Assembly (NCBI GenBank): GCA_014360755.1
Contig: JACIWX010000001.1
Span: 186,001-250,000, forward strand
DNA from: Chloroflexota bacterium
GTDB lineage: Bacteria > Chloroflexota > Anaerolineae > UBA2200
Reading direction: 5' to 3'
Length of the DNA: 64,000 nucleotides
Each line of letters starts with the position of its first letter. The stretch's first letter is position 1. The notes under the pieces are model-generated. The model did no database searches and was not told the DNA's origin. It was given only the letters and a program-made list of their open reading frames with translations. Of this stretch, positions 43,204 to 51,817 are shown in pieces. Position numbers and translations under genes: made by a program.

Positions 43204-44127
43204 ATGAATGAATTGCCGCTCGAGGAAGAGTTGCCCCCGGACCACCGTGCCGGGTTTGTCACCTTGGTCGGTCGGCCGAGCGTGGGCAAATCCACATTGC
43301 TCAATGCCTACATTGGCCAGAAGGTAGCGATTGTATCGCACAAACCGCAAACGACGCGCAACCGCATTCTGGGCATTTTGACGCGCCCAGATGCCCAGAT
43401 TATTTTCGTGGATACGCCTGGCATTCACCAGCCGATGCATAAGCTAGGGGAGTATATGGTCAAAACGGCACAGCGGGCAGTTCCCGATGCCGATGTAGTG
43501 CTATTTTTGGTGGATGTCAGCGTGCTGCCTACGGAAGAAGATCGTATGGTCGCTGAGTTTCTAGCCAAGAAATGCTCATCCCCGGTCATTTTGGTGCTCA
43601 ATAAGATGGATTTGCTGCCACCGGACAAGGTGACGCCGCATAGTGAGGCGTATTTTGCCCTAGGTCAGTTCGCGGATTGGATGATGATTTCCGCTGTGCG
43701 TGGACAGAATTTGGACAGGCTGCTGGACAAGGTCATTGCGCGGTTGCCTCTGGGCCCACGCTACTATCCCGCGGGTCAGGTGACCGACCTCACCGAGCGC
43801 TTTATCGCTGCAGAACTGATCAGGGAGCAGGTGCTGCACTTCCTCCACCAGGAGGTGCCCTATGCCATTGCGGTGGTAATCGAGGAGTTTAAGGAACGCC
43901 GCCCAGGATTGACCTATATTGCCGCGACAATCTACGTGGAGAAGGAATCGCAGAAAGGCATTGTGATTGGTACCAAGGGAGAAATGCTCAAGAAAATCGG
44001 CGCCGCAGCACGGGAAGAGATCGAGCGCATGCTGGATACCAAGGTATTTCTTGAACTGTGGGTGAAAGTGCGGCCCAAGTGGCGCAAAGATGCCGCAGCA
44101 TTGCGTGATATTGGCTATGGGCTGTGA
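43204..44127 (+). CDS. era: GTPase Era
   Basis: 307 aa from the ATG at 43204; a TTG at 43198 is possible. G1 GRPSVGKST, G3 DTPGIHQP, G4 NKMD, then the KH domain with VIGTKGEMLKKIGAAAREEIE near 265. It binds the 3' end of 16S rRNA during 30S maturation. Confidence 0.96.
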   Translation: MNELPLEEELPPDHRAGFVTLVGRPSVGKSTLLNAYIGQKVAIVSHKPQTTRNRILGILTRPDAQIIFVDTPGIHQPMHKLGEYMVKTAQRAVPDADVVLFLVDVSVLPTEEDRMVAEFLAKKCSSPVILVLNKMDLLPPDKVTPHSEAYFALGQFADWMMISAVRGQNLDRLLDKVIARLPLGPRYYPAGQVTDLTERFIAAELIREQVLHFLHQEVPYAIAVVIEEFKERRPGLTYIAATIYVEKESQKGIVIGTKGEMLKKIGAAAREEIERMLDTKVFLELWVKVRPKWRKDAAALRDIGYGL

Positions 44128-44136
44128 ATTCAGGTT

Positions 44137-44159
44137 ATGTTGGCTCACCGAGCCAACAT
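44137..44159. terminator. Bidirectional hairpin between convergent genes
   Basis: ATGTTGGCT pairs with AGCCAACAT (9 bp, loop CACCG) 9 bases after the era stop and 12 bases before the stop of the facing gene. No U-run; probably a shared terminator. Confidence 0.55.
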
Positions 44160-44171
44160 GCATGGCTGTAT

Positions 44172-44531
44172 TCAGGGTTTGCGCGTGGCGGTAGGAGTCG
44201 GGACTAGCGTGCGTGTCGGCGTAGGCAGCGGCGTATTCGTAGGTCTAGGTGTAGGGGTGTTTGTGGGCACCGGTGTATAGGTGGGTGGGGGCGAGGGGGA
44301 GGGCGGAGGAGGGGGCGGAGGCAGGGCTGTATTTGTCGGAGTGGATGTTGGGGTGTTTGTTGGCGTTGCCGTGGGCATGGGCATCGAGAATGCCAAGGGA
44401 AGATAAATATGACATGCCCGTGATATGAGAGGGAGATAGACATTGTAATTGGTGGGGAAAAGTGCCCTAGCCATTAATGTACATGTCACCAAGGCAAGGG
44501 CTGCCAGGAAGATTGTCCTCAAAAGCCTCAT
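44172..44531 (-). CDS. Small secreted Pro/Thr-rich protein
   Basis: 119 aa. Signal peptide or anchor MRLLRTIFLAALALVTC, then NYNVYLPLISRACHIYLPLAF, and about 70 residues made only of Pro, Thr, Asn, Ser and a few others (TPTNTPTSTPTNT, PPPPPPPSPSPPP). Such tails are common in Chloroflexota exported proteins. A possible promoter lies at GTGACA/TATAAC about 60 bases upstream. No known function. Confidence 0.65.
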   Translation of the reverse strand: MRLLRTIFLAALALVTCTLMARALFPTNYNVYLPLISRACHIYLPLAFSMPMPTATPTNTPTSTPTNTALPPPPPPPSPSPPPTYTPVPTNTPTPRPTNTPLPTPTRTLVPTPTATRKP

Positions 44532-44745
44532 GTTTTTACTCCAGACTGGGAGTCAGTCGCTCAAGTTATAGCAAAATTCCACATTTGTCACCCGAGTGCA
44601 GCAAAATTCTTGCGCTCCCCATTGATAGCGAGCATTTGGGTGTTGCCGAAACACTCGAGGGCGCGCTTTTTCACTTTGCAGACACTCCATGATTTGGTTT
44701 GGACTTGGCTATAGTCCCGCCAAACCGGTTTTTGTCAAGGTGTTT
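44532..44745. other. Intergenic region, no gene seen
   Basis: 214 bases between two minus-strand genes, containing the likely promoter of the secreted protein and the 3' end of the acyl-CoA ligase message. No convincing terminator hairpin or coding frame. Confidence 0.4.
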
Positions 44746-46428
44746 TTACTTGGCTGCCAGTTTCTTCTTCTCTTCTTCGACCAACATGCGGCGCAGAATC
44801 TTGCCCACGATGGTCTTGGGCAACTCGGTACGGAATTCCACCGCCGTTGGCACTTTGTATTTCGCCATATTGGCACGGCAGAACTCGATAATCTCTTCCT
44901 CGGTTGCCGTCTCCCCTTCCTTCAGCACAATGTAGGCTTTCACCGTCTCACCGCGATAGGGGTCAGGGATGCCCGCCACCACTGCCTCTTTCACCTTGGG
45001 ATGTTGGTAGAGCACCTCCTCCACATCGCGTGGATAGATATTGAACCCACCAGCAATGATCATGTCCTTCTTGCGATCTACAATCTGGAAGTAGCCCTCT
45101 TCATCCATCTTGGCGATGTCGCCGGTATACAACCAGCCATTGCGCAAGGCAAGTGCCGTCTCCTCCGGCATGTTCCAATAGCCCTTCATCACTTGGGGCC
45201 CACGGACGATCAGCTCACCAATTTCACCAGGCGGCAACTCCTTCGTGCCCGTCTCCAAATCTACAATCTTGGCATCTGTATCTGGGAAGGGCACGCCAAT
45301 AGTGCCGATCTTGTTCTTGCCATAGACAGGATTACCATGGGTAACCGGCGAAGCCTCGCTCAGGCCGTAGCCTTCCACCAAGTGCCCACCGGTCAATTCT
45401 TGGAACTTGGTTTGTACTTCCACCGGCAAGGCTGCAGCGCCGCTGATGCAGGCGCGGATGGACTTGACGTTGTACTTGTGGAGGTCGGGGAAATTGTTGA
45501 ACGCCACATACATGGTGGGCACACCAGGGAAGAAGGTGGGGTGATACTTGTTGATGTTCTTCATCAGCGTCGGGATGTCGCGCGGGTTGGGGATAAGCAG
45601 CAAGGCAGCAGCCGCGTAGACACCCAGGTTCATGCAAGTGGTCATGCCAAAACTGTGGTATAACGGCAGTGCAGTGAGGATTACCTCTCCCGCTTCTTTG
45701 ATGTCCGGCACCCAATGTCGGCACATGACGGCGTTAGCCATGAGGTTGGCATGGCTGAGCTCAGCGCCCTTGGGCACTCCGGTGGTGCCTCCCGTGTACA
45801 GCAGACAAGCCGTATCGCTGGGATGGACTTCCACCGGCGCAGGCTTGGCAGGAGCCTTCTTCAGCAAGTCCTGAAACCAGTAGGTGTTGGGTTCTCCAGA
45901 GATGTCCTGCCGATCCCCCTCATGCTTCTCCTTCGCCACGGTGAAAAGGAATTTGATCAGCGGCGGGAAATACTCCTTGATGTTGGTAACAATGACATGC
46001 TTCAGCGCGGTGCGGTCACGCACACTCTTGACGATGGGGTAGAAGCGGCTCATCACCAACATCGTCTCTGCCCCGGAATCCTTGAGCTGATGCTCCACCT
46101 CACGCGCCGCATACAGCGGGTTGAACGAGACGACAATGGCTCCCGCTTTGAGTGCACCATAGTAGCCGATGATGAATTGGGGGCAATTGGCTAGGTAGAT
46201 AGCCACACGGTCGCCTTTCTTGACCCCCAGTTGTTGCAGGGCAGCAGCGAAGCGGTCGGCAAGGGCATTGAGTTGCGCGTAGGTCAATTTGGCATCCATA
46301 AAGATGGTGGCAATCGCGTCGGGGTGCTTGCGCGCAGCCTCTTCCAGATTGCTATGCAATGGGCGTTCTGGATACGGAATGGTGGCTGGCACGCCAGGTT
46401 CGTAATGCTTTAACCAGGGCTTCTCCAT
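44746..46428 (-). CDS. fadD: Long-chain fatty-acid-CoA ligase
   Basis: 560 aa, ANL superfamily. A3 motif LLYTGGTTGVPKGAEL near 215, VEGYGLSEASPV, A7 NGWLYTGDIAKMDEEG, A8 DRKKDMIIAGGFNIYP, and the C-terminal catalytic Lys in TIVGKILRRML. It activates fatty acids with ATP to acyl-CoA. It is a monocistronic-looking gene; ATG 46428 with AGGAGG upstream. Confidence 0.94.
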   Translation of the reverse strand: MEKPWLKHYEPGVPATIPYPERPLHSNLEEAARKHPDAIATIFMDAKLTYAQLNALADRFAAALQQLGVKKGDRVAIYLANCPQFIIGYYGALKAGAIVVSFNPLYAAREVEHQLKDSGAETMLVMSRFYPIVKSVRDRTALKHVIVTNIKEYFPPLIKFLFTVAKEKHEGDRQDISGEPNTYWFQDLLKKAPAKPAPVEVHPSDTACLLYTGGTTGVPKGAELSHANLMANAVMCRHWVPDIKEAGEVILTALPLYHSFGMTTCMNLGVYAAAALLLIPNPRDIPTLMKNINKYHPTFFPGVPTMYVAFNNFPDLHKYNVKSIRACISGAAALPVEVQTKFQELTGGHLVEGYGLSEASPVTHGNPVYGKNKIGTIGVPFPDTDAKIVDLETGTKELPPGEIGELIVRGPQVMKGYWNMPEETALALRNGWLYTGDIAKMDEEGYFQIVDRKKDMIIAGGFNIYPRDVEEVLYQHPKVKEAVVAGIPDPYRGETVKAYIVLKEGETATEEEIIEFCRANMAKYKVPTAVEFRTELPKTIVGKILRRMLVEEEKKKLAAK

Positions 46429-46525
46429 CGTTTCCTTTCCTCCTTTGGAATCTGGCCCTAAACAAAGAACCTCTCACAAATCTATCATGGATGCAGATGA
46501 GCGGTTTCTTCTCGGCATCACCTCC

Positions 46526-47821
46526 TTACGTAGTGACATAGGGTATGGTCAGCGGCCCGTCAGGCAGCACTGCCACGCGCGGGCGATTACCTATGGTTCG
46601 GATTTGCTCTTCCACTGCTGACTGCAAGTCATCTACCGGGTGCAATTTGCAAGCCTTCACCTCAGCGGGGTTCATGGCGCTGAGGATGCGTATGTCGTAC
46701 TTTTGCATGAGGTAGGCGTAAACTTGTGCCTCCCATTGATCAAGGATAGCCTGTTCCAAATTGACAATGTGTTCCAAGATGTCATCGGCTGAAGCACCGA
46801 CGCGCATGAGTGTGCCGAAATTGCCATGATCAGGGATGCCATCGCTGCATTCGCTGGCGATAAAGATAGTGCCACCTGGTTCCGTGATGCGCGCCCCGGC
46901 GGAGATGCCTTTCACCGTTTGATAGAGGTTTTGATCCAATGGATAGCCGCTATTGGATGTGATGACGATGGGGAAAGTATAAGGCACAGGCTGCATCACT
47001 TCGTCTTTCGCGCGCTTGCAGCCTGCACGATGTGCCACGATATAGTCACCTACGAAGAAGGCCGTGATCTCTTTAGCCGAGTTCAAAGTAACGTTGACCA
47101 TGAAATCCGGCGGGCAGAGGCTGACGATGGCTTCGATTTCGCGGCGTATCGGATTTTCTTCTATAGTGCCCCAGGTGCTCAAGGGATGGGCAATGAGGTC
47201 AAACCGATGGATATGCATGATGGTCTCAATGGCGGCTACGCCGGGGATAATGCCTTTGGCGCCCCCGGAGAAACCGGCGAAGAGGTGCGGTTCGATGAAG
47301 CCAACAACAATGCGCTTGTCCGCTTCGACATACTGTTTATTCAGATAAGCCTTGTGGCCTTCAGCAGTTTGGCCAATATATGCATTTTGCTGGGGATCAA
47401 AGGCGTCATGATTGCATATCCTAACCTTTTTGACGACCTCCGGGCCAAACATGGCTTCAATCTCTGCCGGGGTATTTGCACGGTGGCTGCCATTGCCCAG
47501 CAGCACCGTTACCTGCTCTGGAGGCACGGGCAACTCCTGCAGCAGCCAGGGGATGAGCTGGTGGTTTGGCACCGGTCGGGTGCCATCCGAAGTAACAATG
47601 ACCACGCGATCTCCCGGGCGAATCACTTCGCGCAAGGGACGGCTGGCAATGGGGTTACGACAAGCAGTGCGAAAAGCTTCTTCTGCGTGGGGTAGCGGCG
47701 GCGCGAAAGCAGGCCGAATCACATGCCAGTCAGCAAGTGCAGGATCTGCGTGGAAAGGTATCGTCCCTCGCCCATACGCGATATAGATGATGTTTGTTTT
47801 ATTTCTCTTGCCTGTGTGCAT
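46526..47821 (-). CDS. larA: Lactate racemase LarA family (DUF2088) protein
   Basis: 431 aa from the ATG at 47821; a longer start at 47854 lies in repeat sequence. LarA residues are recognizable: VTSDGTRPVPN, LGNGSHRAN, and EPHLFAGFSGGAKGIIPG, whose Lys is the attachment site of the nickel-pincer cofactor in LarA. MHIHRF follows. It may racemize lactate or another 2-hydroxy acid; the family is broader than lactate. No larB, larC or larE is in the window, but the next upstream gene is a D-lactate/glycolate oxidase. Confidence 0.85.
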   Translation of the reverse strand: MHTGKRNKTNIIYIAYGRGTIPFHADPALADWHVIRPAFAPPLPHAEEAFRTACRNPIASRPLREVIRPGDRVVIVTSDGTRPVPNHQLIPWLLQELPVPPEQVTVLLGNGSHRANTPAEIEAMFGPEVVKKVRICNHDAFDPQQNAYIGQTAEGHKAYLNKQYVEADKRIVVGFIEPHLFAGFSGGAKGIIPGVAAIETIMHIHRFDLIAHPLSTWGTIEENPIRREIEAIVSLCPPDFMVNVTLNSAKEITAFFVGDYIVAHRAGCKRAKDEVMQPVPYTFPIVITSNSGYPLDQNLYQTVKGISAGARITEPGGTIFIASECSDGIPDHGNFGTLMRVGASADDILEHIVNLEQAILDQWEAQVYAYLMQKYDIRILSAMNPAEVKACKLHPVDDLQSAVEEQIRTIGNRPRVAVLPDGPLTIPYVTT

Positions 47822-47841
47822 GCTAGCCAATCCCCTGTGCT

Positions 47842-47897
47842 CTTTACTCGTCACTCCTCACTCGTCACTCCTCACTCATCACTCCTCACTCATTACT
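47842..47897. repeat. GAGTGAC/GAGTGAG heptamer tandem repeat (copy D)
   Basis: About eight heptamers alternating GAGTGAG, GAGTGAC and GAGTGAT (minus-strand reading), starting at the stop codon region of the FAD oxidase (47893) and filling the gap before larA. The longest copy in the window. Confidence 0.88.
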
Positions 47898-49275
47898 GCT
47901 CTGGGAAAATCTTCCCTGGATTCATAATCCCATTTGGATCAAACACCTGCTTGATTTTACGCATCAGTTCCAAGCTGGGCCCATGTTCGGCGTACATGAA
48001 CTCCCGTTTGCCAATGCCCACGCCATGCTCACCGGTACAGGTTCCACCAATGCTTAACACCCATTCCACTAGGCGCCGGTTGAAGGCGTGAGCACGCTCT
48101 TGTTCCTGAGGGTCGCTTTTATCAGAAAGCATCTCGACGTGCAAGTTGCCGTCACCAGCATGCCCGAAGGTAGCAATGCGTACATTCAATTCCTCAGCCA
48201 AAGCATATGCTTTGGCGACGGCTTCTGTATAGCGTGAGATAGGAACCACAATGTCGCCAATTTCTGCCCGGCATCCTGCGTTGACCTGTTTCACGGCTTC
48301 ATGAGCTTGCTTGCGGGCGTGCCACAGCCGTTCCCGCTCCGCGGGAGTTAACCCCTTTTCGAAGGAGACACACCCGGCATCGCGGCAAGTCTCTTCGACG
48401 AGTTCGATTTCCTGCTCGATGCCTGCCGGCAAGCCGTGGAATTCCATCACCAGCGTGGGTGCTTCAGTCAGGGAGGAGCCTGTCCACTGGTTTACGATGC
48501 GCACGATGGTTGGATCCATCAGCTCCAATGCGGCAGGCGTGGGACCATAGCGGTTGATAGCGTAGATGGCTTCTGCTGCTGCTTCCATAGATGGGAACAC
48601 GGCTACCGCCGCCACGGCTTCTGGGCGGATGCGGAGCCGCAATGTAATCTCGGTAACCACACCTAAGGTGCCTTCGGAACCTACAATCAATCGGCATAGG
48701 TCATAGCCGCTGGATGATTTGATCACCGGACGGCCGATGCGCACAATTTCGCCAGTAGGAAGCACTACTTCTAGTTGCAGGACATAGTCTTTGGTAACCC
48801 CATACTTGACGGCATGCATCCCGCTGGAATTATTCGCCACCATGCCACCAATAGTTGCTACATCGCTGGAGCCAGGTGCAGGAGGGAAAAAGAGGCCATA
48901 GCGGGCGAGTTTCTGGTTCAGTTCATCATAGATGATGCCGGGCTGCACGACCACTTGCAGGTCAGCCTCACGCACTTCGATAATCTGGTTCATGCGGTAC
49001 AACGCCAGCAAAATGCCGCCCTGCACAGGTATGGGATTGCCTTCCAGGCTGGACCCGCCGCTCCAGGGGGTAACGGGGATGTGCTTTTCGTTCGCGTGTT
49101 TGAGGATTGCGCTGATTTCCTGCGCGTTTTGTGGCCAGACCACGACGTCCGGTGGATGAGGGGCGTGAAAGGATTCATCCTGTGCGTGTGCATCCAGATC
49201 GGCTTGCCGTGTCGAGACGCGGTCTGGGCCCAACAAGTCCGTTAGAAAATTGAGAGTCTCGCTTGTGATCGCCAT
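47893..49275 (-). CDS. glcD: FAD-linked oxidase (GlcD/D-lactate dehydrogenase type)
   Basis: 460 aa. PP-loop FAD fold with TPWSGGSSLEGNPIP near 70, PGSSDVATIGGMVANNSSGMH (116-136) and IVGSEGTLGVVTEITLR. The C-terminal domain has FGHAGDGNLHVEM and CTGEHGVGIGKREF. It oxidizes D-2-hydroxy acids, most likely D-lactate or glycolate. With larA downstream, the pair could convert L- to D-lactate and oxidize it. Confidence 0.92.
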   Translation of the reverse strand: MAITSETLNFLTDLLGPDRVSTRQADLDAHAQDESFHAPHPPDVVVWPQNAQEISAILKHANEKHIPVTPWSGGSSLEGNPIPVQGGILLALYRMNQIIEVREADLQVVVQPGIIYDELNQKLARYGLFFPPAPGSSDVATIGGMVANNSSGMHAVKYGVTKDYVLQLEVVLPTGEIVRIGRPVIKSSSGYDLCRLIVGSEGTLGVVTEITLRLRIRPEAVAAVAVFPSMEAAAEAIYAINRYGPTPAALELMDPTIVRIVNQWTGSSLTEAPTLVMEFHGLPAGIEQEIELVEETCRDAGCVSFEKGLTPAERERLWHARKQAHEAVKQVNAGCRAEIGDIVVPISRYTEAVAKAYALAEELNVRIATFGHAGDGNLHVEMLSDKSDPQEQERAHAFNRRLVEWVLSIGGTCTGEHGVGIGKREFMYAEHGPSLELMRKIKQVFDPNGIMNPGKIFPEQ

Positions 49276-49287
49276 AATCTCACCATC

Positions 49288-50046
49288 TCAGAATTCGCAG
49301 GTAGCAAAATCTCGCGCCAATTCTACTTCGCCAGTGAATTCTTCCCTCGCTTGAGCGAGCAAGGCATTCAGGTTAGTAGTCAGAGCAGGATAATGGATCA
49401 AATATAGCCTTTTCACGCCAGCACGTTGTGCTACTTGGCCAGCCTGGGTTGCCGACGAGTGGCCAGTGTACTCACCGGATGCCTCGTGGATGAGAACGTC
49501 CGCAACATGCGCCAGGCGCACCAGGCTCTCACAAGGCGCTGTATCACCGGAATAGACGACGGTGCGCCCCGAAGCCTTGTTCAGGATTTTGATCATCAGG
49601 CTAGGGATGACATGCGCTGCCGGCGAAGCAGTAATGAGCAAATCGGGCAGGTCAAGGACCAGGCTATTTTCCTTCAATGGTACTTCATGGTAGGCAGGGG
49701 GACAAAATTCGGGCCATTCTTCTGTGGGGTGGAAAATGCCCAAGAGCGCCTGAGCAGCGCGCAGGGTTTCCCTCTCGCCGAAAACTTGTACGGGTGTGCG
49801 GCAGCCCAGTAACCATAGTCCCAGCATCAAAGCGGGGAAACCATAGATATGATCGGGGTGTCTGTGCGTAAGGATCACGTACTCCAAACGAGAGGGTTCG
49901 ATCCCAGCCAGTTGCAATTTCAGCAGCGGGCTGCCGGCGCAGTCAATGAGCAGCGTGGATTGCTCGCTCTCCAATGCTAAGTATGTGTTGTCGTGCCCTA
50001 TCGTTGGCACTGCTGCTCCTGAACCGAGAAAAGTCAAGGTTGCCAT
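49288..50046 (-). CDS. MBL-fold hydrolase, ribonuclease Z-like
   Basis: 252 aa. It starts TLTFLGSGAAVPTIG. Metal motifs are LTHRHPDHIYGFP, VYSGDTAPCE, HEASGEYTGHSSATQAG and the final IHYPAL. The layout is that of the RNase Z/arylsulfatase-like branch, but the exosite arm of RNase Z is missing, so tRNA processing is uncertain. ATG 50046. Confidence 0.82.
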   Translation of the reverse strand: MATLTFLGSGAAVPTIGHDNTYLALESEQSTLLIDCAGSPLLKLQLAGIEPSRLEYVILTHRHPDHIYGFPALMLGLWLLGCRTPVQVFGERETLRAAQALLGIFHPTEEWPEFCPPAYHEVPLKENSLVLDLPDLLITASPAAHVIPSLMIKILNKASGRTVVYSGDTAPCESLVRLAHVADVLIHEASGEYTGHSSATQAGQVAQRAGVKRLYLIHYPALTTNLNALLAQAREEFTGEVELARDFATCEF

Positions 50047-50056
50047 CGTTGTTTTC

Positions 50057-50094
50057 GTGATAAGTGATGAGTGATGAGTGATAAGTGATGAGAT
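50057..50094. repeat. GAGTGAT heptamer tandem repeat (copy E, opposite orientation)
   Basis: Five heptamers GAGTGAT/AAGTGAT read on the plus strand, immediately after the stop (50098) of the minus-strand CDP-alcohol phosphatidyltransferase gene. Opposite orientation to copies A-D. Confidence 0.85.
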
Positions 50095-50097
50095 GCG

Positions 50098-50676
50098 TTA
50101 TCTGCTCGTCGTGCGCCAGACATGGTAAACACGCTGCAGTGCCGTGATATTGGTCAAAATTGCCAGCGCCCAGAGTGCTAGATACACTTGTTGCAAGACA
50201 AGGCCTGCTACCAGCAGGATTACCCGTTCAAAGCGCGTCAACAGCCCTTCTTTGCATTCAATGCCCACCCCTTCGGCGCGGGCGCGGGTGTAACTAACCA
50301 TTAGCGAGCCGAAGATAGCAGCATAAATCAAAATAATTTCTGTTCTGCCTCCGGTTTGGAGATACCAGAGCAAAAGCCCCAAGAGCACGGTCCCTTCTGA
50401 GAAGCGGTCGGCGACGGAATCCAAAAATGCGCCAAAGGTGGTAACCCGGTTCATTTCTCGCGCTAACGAACCATCCAGGCTGTCAAATACACTGGCAATA
50501 GCCAATAGAATGCCTCCCAGTGGCATATGGCCGGTCGCCAATGCATACATCACGGGCAGGTTGAGCAAGTAGCCAAGTATCGTCAACGCATTGGGTGAGA
50601 TACCCAGGCTTCCGAGCAAGCGAGCGATAGATGCTCTGATCCCATAGGTCCACTCTCTGAATTTATCACTCAACAT
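50098..50676 (-). CDS. CDP-alcohol phosphatidyltransferase, PI-synthase-like
   Basis: 192 aa from the ATG at 50676; the longer frame covers the glycosyltransferase end. The catalytic motif is complete: FDSLDGSLAREMNRVTTF followed by GAFLDSVADR (D-x2-DG-x2-AR-x8-G-x3-D-x3-D). Five or six membrane helices. Short size and partners (GT4 and acyltransferase) match the phosphatidylinositol (phosphate) synthase of the actinobacterial PIM locus; phosphatidylglycerophosphate synthase is the alternative. Overlaps the glycosyltransferase by 11 bases. Confidence 0.85.
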   Translation of the reverse strand: MLSDKFREWTYGIRASIARLLGSLGISPNALTILGYLLNLPVMYALATGHMPLGGILLAIASVFDSLDGSLAREMNRVTTFGAFLDSVADRFSEGTVLLGLLLWYLQTGGRTEIILIYAAIFGSLMVSYTRARAEGVGIECKEGLLTRFERVILLVAGLVLQQVYLALWALAILTNITALQRVYHVWRTTSR

Positions 50677-51817
50677 ATAATTTACCCTCTGCTTTCTGTT
50701 GTAGGAGTTCTTCGTACACATCGAGGACCTGGCGGGCAATGATGGGCCAATCATAGCGGGCAGCCTTACGACGGCCGCGCTCGCCCATTTCCTGTCGCAA
50801 GGTTGGGTTTTGTAGCAACCTGATGATCGCCTCAGCCAGGGCGCGCTCGTTTTCTGGTTCGACCAGGATACCCTCCTGTCCATCCTCTAGCACGCAGCGG
50901 TATCCCGGGATATTGCTTGCCACGATGGGTTTTCCGGCTGCCATAGCCTCCAGCAGAACAATGCCAAAGCTTTCGAAGCCAATGGATGGAGCGCAGAACA
51001 CATCACAAGTTTTGTAGTAGCGTGGCAATTCCTCGCGCGAGACAAGCCCGACGAATTTGACGCTGTTCAAATGGAGCATGCGCGCGTAGCGCACAAAAGG
51101 CTCTTTATCCTCTTTGCTGTATGCGCCAGCAACAATCAGCCGGGCATCGGGAAAGGCTTGTACGATGTAGGGGAAGGCACGAATGAGATAGCGAAATCCT
51201 TTGCGTTTTTCCAGTCGCCCTACAAAGAGAATGTTGGGGCGGCCATCGTTGTACCTCTCGATGGGTTGGACGTGTGCCCCGCCAAAGTGCTGCACATCAA
51301 TGCCGTTGGGGATGATGCGGTACTCGCCAGGGAAGTAACGGTTGGCAAGCTCCCGCGCTGCTTCGGAGACGCATATTCTCGCATGCAGTTTTTCAAGAAG
51401 GGGCTGCAAGAGCGGGCCTACGGTCTCCAATCCCCAGTGGCGGCTCTCACGGTAAGCATGAAATGTCCCAACGTTGATCGTTTTGGAATGGCGTAGGACG
51501 AAGAGGGGCAGGGCGGGCATAAGCGGTTCGTGCAGATGGATGATGTCGAATTGTTCTTCCCTGAGCAGCCGTTTCACAGGGCGGTAAATGCGCGGTGACA
51601 AAGTAAGGCGGGAAATAGAACCACCAAAAGGTACAGGGGTAATACGTTTGCCCATTCGGATGACATTATCGGGTACATTCTGAGCATCTTCAGAACAGGG
51701 CGCGATGATCTTGACTTCGTGGCCCCATTCCCGGAAACAGCGATCAAGGTGGGAAACATGTTCTGTAACGCCGCCGGGGTATGGATACTCGTAAGGAGTA
51801 ACCAGTGCGATTTTCAT
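50666..51817 (-). CDS. GT4 glycosyltransferase, PimA-like
   Basis: 383 aa, GT-B fold. N-terminal TPYEYPYPGGVTEHVSHL, VGTFHAYRE, the NDP-sugar domain NILFVGRLEKRKGFRYL and the E-x7-E motif ESFGIVLLEAMAAGKP. The start and overall length resemble PimA, which puts the first mannose on phosphatidylinositol. It overlaps the acyltransferase by 4 bases and the lipid synthase by 11, so the three are made together. Confidence 0.88.
   Translation of the reverse strand: MKIALVTPYEYPYPGGVTEHVSHLDRCFREWGHEVKIIAPCSEDAQNVPDNVIRMGKRITPVPFGGSISRLTLSPRIYRPVKRLLREEQFDIIHLHEPLMPALPLFVLRHSKTINVGTFHAYRESRHWGLETVGPLLQPLLEKLHARICVSEAARELANRYFPGEYRIIPNGIDVQHFGGAHVQPIERYNDGRPNILFVGRLEKRKGFRYLIRAFPYIVQAFPDARLIVAGAYSKEDKEPFVRYARMLHLNSVKFVGLVSREELPRYYKTCDVFCAPSIGFESFGIVLLEAMAAGKPIVASNIPGYRCVLEDGQEGILVEPENERALAEAIIRLLQNPTLRQEMGERGRRKAARYDWPIIARQVLDVYEELLQQKAEGKLYVE

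Noticed and set aside
44689..45663. 324-codon plus-strand frame opposite fadD
   Set aside because: It is the complement of a standard AMP-binding enzyme; the His/Leu-rich translation is typical of antisense frames.
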